A stretch of DNA of 64,000 nt, taken from positions 248,001-312,000 of the forward strand of contig CAWFBW010000021.1 of assembly GCA_963814165.1 (NCBI GenBank). Reading direction: 5' to 3'. The position numbers and the translations under genes were made by a program. Below are positions 19,619 through 28,130 of this stretch, piece by piece (the stretch's first letter is position 1; each line of letters starts with the position of its first letter). The notes below the pieces were generated by a model. The model saw only the letters and a program-made list of their open reading frames with translations. It did not search any database and was not told the origin of the DNA. This stretch comes from DASRAA01 sp963814165 (GTDB lineage Bacteria; Acidobacteriota; Terriglobia; Terriglobales; Acidobacteriaceae).

Positions 19619-20560
19619 ATGGCGATCAAAGCGAGTGAACACATCTGGTGCAACGGCAACCTGATTCCCTGGGACGACGCCAAGCTCCACGTCATGGCGC
19701 ACGTCGTAAATTACGGCTCGTCCGTTTTCGAAGGAATCCGCTGCTACCACACCGAAAAAGGCCCCGCCGTGTTTCGCTTGCGCGACCACATGCAGCGTCT
19801 GTTGGACTCCGCCAAGGTTTATCGCATGGATACCGACTACTCTCTCGACGAACTCGTCCAGGGAACCGTGGATGTAGTCGGAGCCAACAAGGTATCTCCT
19901 TGCTACATCCGGCCGATCATTCTTCGCGGCTACGGAACCGTCGGCGTTGACCCCACTGGCTCGCCGATTGACGTGTACATCGTGAACTACGAATGGGGTA
20001 AGTACCTCGGCGGCGAGGGCGACGAAGGCGTGGACGTCTGTGTCTCCTCGTGGAGCCGCCTCGCCCCGAACACCATGCCCACGATGGCTAAGTCCGGCGC
20101 TAACTATATGAACTCACAGCTCATCAAGATGGAGGCCATTGCTAATGGCTACAGTGAGGGCATCGCCCTCGACGTGAACGGCTACGTCAGCGAAGGCTCG
20201 GGCGAAAACGTGTTCCTCGTACATAAGGACCGCATCTATACCCCGCCACTCTCCAACAGTGTGCTTCCCGGCATCACCCGGAACTCCGTGCTGCACATTG
20301 CGCAGGACTTGGGGATTCCGGTGCATGAACAGACGATTCCCCGCGAGTTCCTGTACCTTGCCGACGAGGTGTTCTTCACCGGCACCGCGGCAGAGATCAC
20401 TCCCATTCGTTCGGTTGACAAGATACAAGTAGGCAATGGATCGGTTGGCCCTGTGTCCCGCGCTATTCGCTCGGAGTTCTACGCAATCGCCAACGGCAAG
20501 GTCGAAGACCGCCACGGCTGGCTCACGCCCGTACCGGTGAAACAGCCGGTCGCGGTCTAG
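19619..20560 (+). CDS. ilvE: Branched-chain amino acid aminotransferase
   Basis: This fold-type IV PLP transaminase makes valine, leucine and isoleucine from their keto acids. Conserved parts include VMAHVVNYGSSVFEGIRCY, YIRPIILRGYG, the region with SGANYMNSQLIKMEA and GYVSEGSGENVFLV; the EVFFTGTAAEITPI segment is typical of IlvE and binds cofactor phosphate. The 313-residue length is standard. The ATG follows GAAGGAG. A strong terminator follows at 20591-20610, so the gene is monocistronic. Confidence 0.95.
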   Translation: MAIKASEHIWCNGNLIPWDDAKLHVMAHVVNYGSSVFEGIRCYHTEKGPAVFRLRDHMQRLLDSAKVYRMDTDYSLDELVQGTVDVVGANKVSPCYIRPIILRGYGTVGVDPTGSPIDVYIVNYEWGKYLGGEGDEGVDVCVSSWSRLAPNTMPTMAKSGANYMNSQLIKMEAIANGYSEGIALDVNGYVSEGSGENVFLVHKDRIYTPPLSNSVLPGITRNSVLHIAQDLGIPVHEQTIPREFLYLADEVFFTGTAAEITPIRSVDKIQVGNGSVGPVSRAIRSEFYAIANGKVEDRHGWLTPVPVKQPVAV

Positions 20561-20590
20561 GAAGACCGGAGAGGTTTTTCGAAAGACAAG

Positions 20591-20610
20591 AGGGCGCCCC
20601 GTGGCGCCCT
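20591..20610. terminator. Bidirectional terminator between ilvE and cytochrome c gene
   Basis: A perfect 8-bp stem AGGGCGCC/GGCGCCCT closes on a CCGT loop. It lies 30 nt after ilvE and 30 nt after the end of the convergent cytochrome gene. The plus side is followed by CCTTATCTTT. Confidence 0.8.
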
Positions 20611-20639
20611 CCTTATCTTTGCTCGGACAACTGTTGCTG

Positions 20640-21098
20640 CTATTTGATCTGAATCGACTCCAGATACGTGGTCAGGTTCCGAATCCGGAGCTGCACCTGC
20701 GCCTGGCTGTGGCCGGCCATTGCATGAAAAATTGGCCCCCAAACAGGCATGTCCTTGCTGCCGTGTGCCGGCGTCATACCATCTCCTTGAATCACGGCCG
20801 CCACGTGTGCGGCTGGAAACGTGCCGCCGTTCTTGATCGCAAGCGTCGTCAGGTTCGTCGTAGGCTCCTTCAGCGCCGGAGCTGCCGGTCCGTCACCTTT
20901 TCCGTCCAGTCCGTGGCACGACGCGCAGTACTGCACATACATTTCCTTCCCGGAGGTCGGGTCGGTGTACGCGGCAGGTACGTGTTTGATTTCCGGCTTG
21001 GCCTGGGGGGCTGGCGCGCCTGAAGCGTTTTGCGCTGTAATGTTCAGTGCACAGCCTAGAGAGATAATTGCGGTCAAGCAAATCAGTCGGGAGTACAT
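20640..21098 (-). CDS. Periplasmic monohaem c-type cytochrome
   Basis: A signal peptide (LICLTAIISLGCALNITAQ) precedes a cytochrome c domain with haem motif YCASCHG, followed by GKGDGPAAPAL. A methionine in DMPVWGPIFH is the likely distal ligand. At 152 residues it is a soluble electron carrier or the cytochrome partner of a dehydrogenase. The ATG at 21098 follows AAGAAGG and starts the signal peptide. It could serve the periplasmic molybdenum hydroxylase, but the genes are 16 kb apart and this is only a possibility. Confidence 0.9.
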   Translation of the reverse strand: MYSRLICLTAIISLGCALNITAQNASGAPAPQAKPEIKHVPAAYTDPTSGKEMYVQYCASCHGLDGKGDGPAAPALKEPTTNLTTLAIKNGGTFPAAHVAAVIQGDGMTPAHGSKDMPVWGPIFHAMAGHSQAQVQLRIRNLTTYLESIQIK

Positions 21099-21229
21099 AC
21101 ATGCCTTCTTTCTATGAGCGCAAACCACCTACCAATATCAGCCGCGCCGATGGACTTTTCAACGACCGTCGTCACAACTCCCCAGTGACGAACGATCACA
21201 AGTTCCCAATTTAGGAATATTGCACCCAG

Positions 21230-22163
21230 CTATGAGGCGGCCTTCCGTCCTTTGGTTTTGCCCAGCTGCTTTCCGCCACTGTCGTATTTTCGGTAGATTC
21301 GCTCCATCTCCCGTGCCAACTCCACATCCAGCCGCGATGGCTTGTGGCCGATGTCCCAAGTTGATAGCCACACGGAAACCGTGCGCCAGATGTTCTCCCA
21401 TCGGGGATGGTGTTGCGTCTTCGACCACGGACTCGCTCACTTCCCTCATGAACTCGATGGCCTGCGGGAACGACGCGAATTCAAATGCCTTGTGCAACTC
21501 GATTTGTTGCAGGGGCTCTTGGCCGGGCAGTGGAGACACAACCTCAGTCCAGCCCGGCAGCGTCCGCAAAATCGCTGCGAATTCCCTTTGCGGTATCTCC
21601 GTGATGGACACCTGGGGTGTGGGGTAACGGACACCGCCCGTCGCCATCCGCTCGAATCCCTGGCGCTCAAGTTCACGCACCAGGAGGTTCAGGTCTGATT
21701 CCCAGCGGTCGTTCCGCAGCTCGAATGGCTGCACGTTCGCCAGCTTCTCGATTCCTTCCGGCAGGGCCTCTGCCCGCGGCATGCCATCGGGCGAAAGGAC
21801 TATGGGCAGGATCCGCTTGCGGTGTTGTAGCGCATGGGCAATCTCGGTTCGTACCCAATCATCGTCGCGGTCGATCCGCCGGCGTCCATAATCATCGGTA
21901 ACCCGCAGCCATTGCGACCCGATCACAGCGATCACGTGTGTCGCCTGGTGTAGCCCAAGCCGGATGGCCTTCGGCCATTCCGCCGACACTCGAATCGCCT
22001 CGGTGTCCATAAAAACGCTGTCGGGACCAAAGGTGCGCCGAATAGCATCGAAAAGCCACCGCGACGCGGCCGAGCTGTCGGCGCGGCGGTAGCTGATAAA
22101 CACGAACGGATTGCCCTTTTTCGAGGGCCGCTTGCGTTTGGCAGCTTGTTTCGTCTTCGGCAT
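21230..22163 (-). CDS. TIR domain fused to a pterin-4a-carbinolamine dehydratase-like domain (frameshifted)
   Basis: After a basic N-terminus, residues ~20-150 form a TIR_2-type domain: PFVFISYRRADSSAASRWLF, SVFMDTEAI, VIAVIGSQWL and DDWVRTEIAHAL, with the conserved Glu in the last. Bacterial TIR domains often cleave NAD+ in anti-phage systems. The C-terminal part, LRTLPGWTEVV then KAFEFASFPQAIEFMREVSE, is PCD/DCoH-like. A frame change near 21411-21417 is needed to continue into HHPRWENIWRTVSVWLSTWD and the natural end QLGKTKGRKAAS at 21230; without it the tail is nonsense. HHP is the dehydratase signature. The fusion is unusual and its role unknown. Confidence 0.78.
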
Positions 22164-22188
22164 AGTTCAGCCGCGCAGCGGCGGCACG

Positions 22189-22875
22189 TTAGATCGCCAT
22201 CGTTTTCAACTCAGGACTGATCAACAGCGGCGCATCCGTCGCCCCCTGCACATCCTCCACGCTCAGTCCGGGAGCGATCTCCTCCAGCACCAACCCCGCC
22301 TGCGACACCCGAATGTACGCCATCTCAGTTGCGATGTTGTGCACCACCCGCAATCCCGTAATCGGAAGCGTGCACTTCTTCAGGATCTTCGGAGTCCCGT
22401 CACGCGTGGTATGTTCCATGGCAACGATCACGCGGCGCGCGCTGGCAACAAGATCCATCGCGCCGCCCATTCCCTTCACCATCTTCCCCGGGATCATCCA
22501 GTTGGCGAGATTGCCTTCCTCGTCGACTTCCATCGCGCCCAGCACGCTAAGGTCGATGTGTCCGCCGCGAATCATGGCAAATGACTCAGCGCTTGAAAAG
22601 AATGCGGTTCCCGGCAGCTCGCTGACCGTCTCTTTGCCGGCGTTAATAAGGTCAGGATCTTCCTCGCCAGGTATCGGATACGGCCCCACTCCCAACATTC
22701 CGTTCTCGCTCTGCAAAACAACCTGCATGCCCGGCGGCACGCAGTTCGCCACCAGCGTCGGCATGCCGATGCCGAGGTTCACATAGAATCCGTCGCGCAA
22801 CTCCTGCGCCACTCGCCGCACAATGCGGTCGCGTTTTTCCGTGTCTTTCTGCTTGTCGGGTTTGACGTCAGCCAT
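22189..22875 (-). CDS. scoB: 3-oxoacid CoA-transferase subunit B
   Basis: The protein moves CoA between succinyl-CoA and acetoacetate or a similar oxoacid. It shows FYVNLGIGMPTLVANCV and the catalytic segment SENGMLGVGPYP, whose Glu forms the acyl-CoA intermediate, plus GGHIDLSVLGAMEVD. Start at 22875 (MADVKP) after signs of the family N-terminus; upstream in-frame residues are unconserved. It lies 200 nt after subunit A, an unusual gap filled by a dispersed CACGGAG-type repeat at 23018-23052. Confidence 0.93.
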   Translation of the reverse strand: MADVKPDKQKDTEKRDRIVRRVAQELRDGFYVNLGIGMPTLVANCVPPGMQVVLQSENGMLGVGPYPIPGEEDPDLINAGKETVSELPGTAFFSSAESFAMIRGGHIDLSVLGAMEVDEEGNLANWMIPGKMVKGMGGAMDLVASARRVIVAMEHTTRDGTPKILKKCTLPITGLRVVHNIATEMAYIRVSQAGLVLEEIAPGLSVEDVQGATDAPLLISPELKTMAI

Positions 22876-23017
22876 GATTTTTTGTCCCTGAGAATTCGTC
22901 ACTAGCCGCCGAAGCACGGGAAGCTCGGCTTTCGCCTCCGCCATTCGCTCTTCACCCACGCTTCTGCACTTCAGTCTTTAGCAAAGAGCCAATGGCGAAG
23001 AGCATCGCGGCCCTTTC

Positions 23018-23052
23018 ATTCTCCGTGTTCTCCGTGGCCTCCGTGGTGAATT
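23018..23052 (-). repeat. Dispersed CACGGAG-type extragenic repeat (copy 1)
   Basis: On the minus strand the sequence CACCACGGAGGCCACGGAG and its continuation matches, with small changes, a plus-strand stretch at 29029-29055. It sits in the 200-nt gap between scoA and scoB. Confidence 0.5.
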
Positions 23053-23076
23053 TGGTCTTTTTGGGCTACGAAGACG

Positions 23077-23772
23077 TCACACCTTCCGCAACGTCCGCCG
23101 CTCAATTCGCTTCTCGTAATCCATACCCTGAATAATCCGCTTAACGTACACGCTGGGCGTATGCACCTGGTCCGGCTCAATTTCACCCGGCTCCACAAGG
23201 TGCTCCACCTCAGCAATCGTCACTCTTGCCGCCGTCGCCATCATGGGATTAAAGTTCCGCGCCGTCTTGCGGTACACGAGGTTGCCCCACTTGTCCCCCT
23301 TCCAGGCCTTAATGAGCGCGAAGTCCGCCTTCAGGGCGTGTTCCATCACATAGGGACGCCCGTCGAACTCGCGCGTCTCCTTGCCCTCGGCCACCACCGT
23401 GCCATAACCCGCAGGCGTGTAGAACGCAGGAATCCCCGCGCCACCCGCGCGAATGCGTTCGGCAAACGTGCCCTGCGGAATTAGTTCGAGATCAATGCGG
23501 CCGCCGATAACCATTTCCTCCAGCAACCGGTTCTCACCCACATAGCTGCCCTTGTGCGAACGAATCTGTCCAGCATAGAGCATCAGGCCGAGACCAAACT
23601 CGTCCACGCCAACGTTATTGCTGATGGTGTTGAGGTTCTTGACGCCTTTCTTTACCAGCGCACGGATGAGGTTCTCGGGAATCCCGCACAGCCCGAAGCC
23701 ACCGACCATGATGGTCACGCCGTCCTGAATGTCGGCCACCGCCTCGTCTGCATTCGCAAACACTTTGTTCAT
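23077..23772 (-). CDS. scoA: 3-oxoacid CoA-transferase subunit A
   Basis: Subunit A of the heterodimeric CoA-transferase, with the family N-terminus MNKVFANADEAVADIQDG, the glycine-rich MVGGFGLCGIPENLI, and FYTPAGYGTVVAEGKE. It pairs with the downstream subunit B, so the two act together in ketone-body or acetoacetate use. The ATG at 23772 matches the family start; an ATG two codons earlier (23778) is an alternative. Length (231 aa) is normal. Confidence 0.93.
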   Translation of the reverse strand: MNKVFANADEAVADIQDGVTIMVGGFGLCGIPENLIRALVKKGVKNLNTISNNVGVDEFGLGLMLYAGQIRSHKGSYVGENRLLEEMVIGGRIDLELIPQGTFAERIRAGGAGIPAFYTPAGYGTVVAEGKETREFDGRPYVMEHALKADFALIKAWKGDKWGNLVYRKTARNFNPMMATAARVTIAEVEHLVEPGEIEPDQVHTPSVYVKRIIQGMDYEKRIERRTLRKV

Positions 23773-23875
23773 TGACATGGGAGTAAGTTCCGAACCGGCG
23801 ATTGTACTCAGCGGAGGGGGAGTGTGGCAAAAACGAAAGGAGTTGACGAGCCGGAAATCGACGATGACTCCCGTG

Positions 23876-25054
23876 CTAATGCAGTTGCGTAACCTCGCCG
23901 CAATCGCTGGCTTTGTAGATCGGAGCGGATGCACCCTCCAGCGCCCACCAGCGCGACCACTGCAAATATCCGTACTGAGGGTTGTCAGTGTTGTCCAAGC
24001 TTATAGCGCGATGGGTCAACAGCCGCAAGCCATAGCGAGCTCTATCAGCGATGTCTGGGTCCAGATTCTTCAGCAGTTCGATCAAAATCGGCACTGCGGC
24101 ACGCGATCCCGTGAAGCCCATCGCAGTGACCGCGTTGACTGCGATAAATTGCCGATTGGGACTGCTCGTCAGAGAAATAAGCGTCGGCAACATCTTTTCG
24201 CCTCCAAGTGTTGCCGCATAATCGGGATAAATCGAGTTCTGTGCATTCTCAATCGCAACGTCCTGCAGGAGTGGAAACCATTGTTGATCACCGCTATCCG
24301 CAAGGTATCGGGCGCTTTCCATATGCTCATTCGTACCCGGTTGCGCCTTCTTTACGATGCTAGCGAGCGCCGCAAGACTTCGCGGCGTACCTATGCGATG
24401 AAAGGCGAGCGGGGCGAATTGCCGGAACTCGGCAACATCGGCAAAGCTGAGCAAGGTGCCTTCCAACTGCAGGGGTGCAATGCTGGCCAATGTGCGGGCC
24501 GCTTCTTGTCGCTTGCTCGGATCGCTGGACTTAAGTTGCTCGACCCAAGGCTGCAGCGCCTTCGGGTCCAGGGTGGCGTTCGAATCGACCGTGAAATGAA
24601 GCGTATCGCGAACTTCGAGCGTGTCTTTCGGAGCCGCAAAATACTCCAGGTTTGCGCTCGCACTAGGAAACGCCCGGGCGGCCTCAATCGAATATTCACC
24701 CGGCGAGGTCAGGTCGTGTTCGAAATTCAACAGCAGCCTTTCAACGTATTTCTTTCCGGCCGGTAGAAGCGTGTCGGAGGAGACGCAACTTCCACCTATT
24801 CCGAAGGGACTGCACGACGTAGCGGTATCGGGTCCGCCGTGCCACTTAATTTGGTAGCCTGAGCCGAACGAATAAGGATCTGCTTGGTAGATGCTTAGCG
24901 GTTCTGTTCCTTCGTTCGTAACTTCGAAATACAAGACGACCGGTTCTCGAGGTACGTAGGTTGCCTTCTCTAAGTAGAACCTGCCTGACATTTGTCCCAC
25001 GGCATTAGCCGGCGAACAGGCCAGCAATGTTGCTAATATCAACCGAGCTAACAT
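23876..25054 (-). CDS. Secreted protein with HEAT-like repeats
   Basis: A signal peptide (LARLILATLLACSPANAVG) precedes an Ig-like region (PREPVVLYFEVTNEGTEPLS) and, from residue ~180, alpha-helical repeats of HEAT type: SLAALASIVKKAQ, WFPLLQDVAIENA, LPTLISLTSSPNRQFIAVNA, AVPILIELLKNLDPDIADR. These usually mediate protein binding. No catalytic motif. Two Cys in SCSPFGIGGSC may form a disulfide. I chose the ATG at 25054 at the signal peptide; 25093 is possible. Function unknown. Confidence 0.7.
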   Translation of the reverse strand: MLARLILATLLACSPANAVGQMSGRFYLEKATYVPREPVVLYFEVTNEGTEPLSIYQADPYSFGSGYQIKWHGGPDTATSCSPFGIGGSCVSSDTLLPAGKKYVERLLLNFEHDLTSPGEYSIEAARAFPSASANLEYFAAPKDTLEVRDTLHFTVDSNATLDPKALQPWVEQLKSSDPSKRQEAARTLASIAPLQLEGTLLSFADVAEFRQFAPLAFHRIGTPRSLAALASIVKKAQPGTNEHMESARYLADSGDQQWFPLLQDVAIENAQNSIYPDYAATLGGEKMLPTLISLTSSPNRQFIAVNAVTAMGFTGSRAAVPILIELLKNLDPDIADRARYGLRLLTHRAISLDNTDNPQYGYLQWSRWWALEGASAPIYKASDCGEVTQLH

Positions 25055-25110
25055 TCCATAGCCATTAGACACCGGACTTCCATGGTTCGGCACCCAAAAA
25101 GCCGTCTGCC

Positions 25111-25154
25111 TTAATCGCGCCCAAACTGATTCGCGCTCTCAAACATCTCCCGCC
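25111..25154 (-). pseudogene. Displaced 3' end of a tyrA-like gene
   Basis: The minus strand reads REMFESANQFGRD and a TAA at 25111-25113. The genuine tyrA, 700 nt away, ends REMFESANRFGRKE. The first 23 bases of the two copies are identical, then they diverge. This is a second, diverged tyrA tail on the far side of the Uma2 gene. Confidence 0.7.
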
Positions 25155-25156
25155 TG

Positions 25157-25195
25157 GTGGCCCATATTTGCCTTCGTCTTGCAAATGTGGGTTCG
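25157..25195 (-). repeat. Palindromic repeat, copy A
   Basis: On the minus strand it reads AACCCACATTTGC, a short spacer, then GGCAAATATGGGCCACC. It can form a stem of about 12 bp. Same orientation as copy B on the other side of the Uma2 gene; copy C is at 42319-42354. Confidence 0.75.
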
Positions 25196-25220
25196 CGAAG
25201 CGATCATGCGCTCAGCTTCG

Positions 25221-25712
25221 CTAAATTGCGCTCAATTCCAGATAAATCGGCGACTCCGGCAGCCGAAAGTTAGTTGTCTCAATCCAGCTTCCGCTGGAGC
25301 AATCCCACCCTTTGCGGGTCGCCGGATCGATGACCCAGACGCCACGAATTCCCATGTCGATGTAGTCCCCGAGCCGTTCGTTGTAGTTCGCGATCCGGTC
25401 CTCCGGCGAGAGCACCTCGACCACTACCAGTGGTGCTGTGGTCACAATGCGCGTGTCGCTGTTGGGAGCGGCGCAGACACAGACATCCGGAATGCGAAAG
25501 CGATCCGGCTTCACTTGCACGCGCACGTCCGGCAATATCTGAATTTGCCATTCTTGCCGATGGCCGACAAACCACATCAGCACCGCCAGAATCATCTTCG
25601 CGTGCTCAATCTCTCCCACATTTCTCTCCTGTAGCTCGCCATCAACGTAGTCAACATCCGGACGATAGCTCGTGTTGAGATACTCCTCGAGGCTCGCCTT
25701 CGTGGTAGCCAT
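25221..25712 (-). CDS. Uma2 family (DUF820) putative endonuclease
   Basis: The 163-residue protein belongs to the Uma2/DUF820 family with a PD-(D/E)XK nuclease fold. Visible elements are YVDGELQERNVGEIEHAKMI, the conserved PDVRVQVKPDRFRIPDVCV with the acidic pair, and APLVVVEVLSPEDR, the E-x-L-S segment of the active site. ATG at 25712 (MATTKASLEEYL) is the usual family start. It is flanked by direct copies of a palindromic repeat and by two tyrA 3' ends, so it looks like an inserted cassette. The biological role of Uma2 proteins is not established. Confidence 0.87.
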   Translation of the reverse strand: MATTKASLEEYLNTSYRPDVDYVDGELQERNVGEIEHAKMILAVLMWFVGHRQEWQIQILPDVRVQVKPDRFRIPDVCVCAAPNSDTRIVTTAPLVVVEVLSPEDRIANYNERLGDYIDMGIRGVWVIDPATRKGWDCSSGSWIETTNFRLPESPIYLELSAI

Positions 25713-25752
25713 CGGCCCTCCTGCCCCCAATGTTACCGCGTTTGTGTAGAAA

Positions 25753-25792
25753 CGGGTGGCCCACATTTGCCTGCGGTTGGCAAATGTGGGTT
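25753..25792 (-). repeat. Palindromic repeat, copy B
   Basis: The minus strand reads CCCACATTTGCCAACCGC, then AGGCAAATGTGGGCCACCC. The 37 bases are identical to copy C (42319-42354, opposite strand). The arms give a perfect 12-bp stem. Confidence 0.8.
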
Positions 25793-25809
25793 CACAGAAA
25801 TCCCCTCAA

Positions 25810-26665
25810 TCACTCTTTCCGTCCAAACCGGTTCGCGCTCTCAAACATCTCCCGCAGCCCCGGCCCGCGCAGGTTCTCGCGCAGGTGAGTCATCTGCTGC
25901 TCGAAGCGCAGGATGACCTCTTCGAGGTTCTCGCTGTTGGTCAGCGCGATGTCGCGCCACATGGAGTACGGACTGTGCCCGATGCGCGTCATCTCCCGCA
26001 GCGCCCGCCCGCCAATCTGCATCACCACTTCATCGTCGCCTAGTTCTTCATGCAGCACCGAAGTCAGCGCCGTGGAAATCATCTGCGGCAGGTGGCTGAT
26101 CCACGCACACAGCACATCGTGGCGTTCGGGATCGAGGGTGATAATGCGCGCGCCGATGGAATTCAGCAGGGCGACGAATTCTTCTTGCAGCGTCGTGTAC
26201 GGCTGGTCGGCCGTAATCGGCGTGATGAGCCACACTGCACCTTGAAACAGGTTCGCGTCAGCGTGCTCCACGCCGCTAAACTCTTTGCCTGCCATGGGAT
26301 GCCCGGGCAGCACCCGCTTCCCTGCCTCGTCGCCGAAGACCATGCGCGCCCGATCGACCAGCTTCTGCTTTGTGCTGCCGGTGTCGGTGATGAGCGTGGT
26401 GGGCGGCAGCGTCGGCGCAATGGCCTCAAACTGCGACAGGATCGTTCCCACCGGTGTGGCAAAAACAATTACGTCGCTGCCTACGACCGCGCGCGCCAGA
26501 TCGGATTCAGCGCGATCAATAGCGTTCCGCTCAAGTGCTTTGTCTAGAACCACTTGCCGGTCGCAGCCCACAATCGTTCCGGCGTAACCGCTTTGCCGCA
26601 AGCGCCAGCGCCAGCGACCCGCCGATCAGCCCTGTCCCGACAATCGTGATTTGCTGAATCGGCAT
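25810..26665 (-). CDS. tyrA: Prephenate dehydrogenase (frameshifted)
   Basis: NAD(P)-dependent enzyme of tyrosine synthesis. The N-terminus MPIQQITIVGTGLIGGSLAL is the Rossmann motif; a frame change near 26602-26605 (one extra C) joins it to LRQSGYAGTIVGCDR. Further conserved parts are ITDTGSTKQKLVD, LPGHPMAGKEFSG and the His-containing HDVLCAWISHLPQM of the prephenate site. No ACT domain. It ends the trpA-aroQ-aroF-tyrA run, 17 nt after aroF. Its last codons are duplicated beyond the Uma2 gene. An essential enzyme, so the frameshift is probably an assembly error. Confidence 0.9.
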
Positions 26666-26682
26666 AACTACCTTGCGCTACG

Positions 26683-27699
26683 TTAAATCGTGCGTCCCAC
26701 TGCCGGGGCGATGAGCCGCAACTTGCCCATTAACTCCGTAAACTGTTCAGGATAAAGAGATTGCGCGCCATCCGACAGTGCATGGTCCGGATCCGGATGT
26801 ACTTCAATCAAAAGGGCATCCGCTCCCGCCGCCAAGGACGCACATGCCATCGGCTCAACTTTGTCTCGCAAACCCGTGCCATGCGACGGGTCCGAAGTGA
26901 TCGGCAGGTGCGAAAGCTTGTGAACAATAGGGATAGCCGAGATGTCAAGGGTATTGCGGGTGTAGGTCTCGAAGGTCCGGATGCCGCGTTCGCAGAGGAT
27001 TACGTCGTAGTTGCCGCCTGACATGATGTACTCGGCTGAAAGGAGCATTTCTTCGATGGTGGCGGCGATGCCGCGCTTCATCAGGACCGGCTTGCGCACC
27101 TTGCCCAACTCGCGTAACAGGTTGAAATTCTGCATGTTACGCGCGCCCACCTGAAAGATGTCAACGTACGGCATCATCAGATCGATCTGCGAAATCTCCA
27201 TGACCTCGCTAATCACCAGCAGGCCGTGGGCGTCGGCGGCTTCTCGCAGCAGCTTGAGCGCTTCGAGGCCAAGTCCTTGAAAAGTATAGGGCGAGCTGCG
27301 CGGCTTGAAAGCTCCGCCGCGCAGAATTTTCGCGCCGGCTCTGGCGACCTGTTCCGCGGCTTTGAACAGCTGCTCGCGCGATTCAACCGAGCAAGGCCCT
27401 GCCATTACAATGACTTGCGGGCCCCCGATCTCGACGCCTTTGCCCAGTTTGATTACGGAATTTTCGGGACGAAACTGCCGTCCGACGAGCTTATAAGGCG
27501 CGCTGATTCGGTGGACTTTCTCCACACCGGACAGAACCTCTAAGTCTCTGATATCAAAGTCGATACGCTTACCTACGGCGGCCAGCACCGACTGGCGCGC
27601 TCCGGTGGTGCGGTGCACTGCGAAGCCCATCCGCATCAGGTGGTCGGTCACATCCTGAATCTGGTCTTCGGTGGCGGTTTCTAACATCGCTACGATCAT
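26683..27699 (-). CDS. aroF: 3-deoxy-7-phosphoheptulonate (DAHP) synthase with N-terminal ferredoxin-like domain
   Basis: The first enzyme of the shikimate pathway, joining phosphoenolpyruvate and erythrose 4-phosphate. Residues 1-75 form the ferredoxin-like regulatory domain seen in Thermotoga-type DAHP synthases. The barrel follows with VIMAGPCSVESREQL, GGAFKPRSSPYTFQGLG, VLMKRGIAATIEEML and PITSDPSHGTG, containing metal and substrate ligands. The N-terminal domain normally senses tyrosine or phenylalanine. It lies between chorismate mutase and tyrA. Confidence 0.95.
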   Translation of the reverse strand: MIVAMLETATEDQIQDVTDHLMRMGFAVHRTTGARQSVLAAVGKRIDFDIRDLEVLSGVEKVHRISAPYKLVGRQFRPENSVIKLGKGVEIGGPQVIVMAGPCSVESREQLFKAAEQVARAGAKILRGGAFKPRSSPYTFQGLGLEALKLLREAADAHGLLVISEVMEISQIDLMMPYVDIFQVGARNMQNFNLLRELGKVRKPVLMKRGIAATIEEMLLSAEYIMSGGNYDVILCERGIRTFETYTRNTLDISAIPIVHKLSHLPITSDPSHGTGLRDKVEPMACASLAAGADALLIEVHPDPDHALSDGAQSLYPEQFTELMGKLRLIAPAVGRTI

Positions 27700-27748
27700 T
27701 CGAAAAAACTCCTAACTAACTGATACGATTAATCTTAGGTAACTGGTC

Positions 27749-27797
27749 ACTGGTAACTGGCAAGTGCGAAAGTCCGAGCTAGTTGCCAGTTACCAGT
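27749..27797. repeat. Perfect 15-bp inverted repeat between aroQ and aroF
   Basis: ACTGGTAACTGGCAA (27749-27763) and TTGCCAGTTACCAGT (27783-27797) pair perfectly around a 19-nt loop. No T-tract follows, so it is not a standard intrinsic terminator. It may be a dispersed GTAACTGG-type repeat or an RNA processing or attenuation element. Confidence 0.7.
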
Positions 27798-27819
27798 AAG
27801 CCCTTTCAGTCTCGCGGCT

Positions 27820-28125
27820 CTATCTCGGTCGGCTCGCCGCGGTGGTCTGGAACCGGTCGGGAGCGATTTCGTCCTTTTGTATCTGGCGCATCACATCTAC
27901 CAGGCGCTCATAGATTTGGCGAAGCTGGACTTCGGTCAGCGGGCCATGGTTTTCTCGCTGTATGTTATTGAAAATAATGCGCTCGCGGTCGGGCTCGTAG
28001 ACTGGAAGGCTGGAGTTTTGCTTGAGTTTGCCGATCTCCACCGCGCAGTGGGCGCGCTCGCTGATCAGCCGGACCAGTTGCCGGTCGATTTCGTCGATTT
28101 TGAGCCGCCACTCCGCTATGTCCAT
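27820..28125 (-). CDS. aroQ: Chorismate mutase (AroQ type)
   Basis: The 101-residue all-helical protein converts chorismate to prephenate. Conserved positions of the AroQ fold are seen in WRLKIDEIDRQLVRLISERA, EIGKLKQ, the basic/acidic pair in VYEPDRERIIF, and LRQIYERLVDVMRQIQ. It lies 5 nt downstream of trpA and before aroF, feeding prephenate to TyrA. Length fits a single-domain mutase. Confidence 0.92.
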   Translation of the reverse strand: MDIAEWRLKIDEIDRQLVRLISERAHCAVEIGKLKQNSSLPVYEPDRERIIFNNIQRENHGPLTEVQLRQIYERLVDVMRQIQKDEIAPDRFQTTAASRPR

Positions 28126-28130
28126 AGTCT

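Noticed and set aside
23016..23216. Short minus-strand frame between scoA and scoB
   Set aside because: It overlaps the end of scoA and the dispersed repeat and shows no conserved residues.
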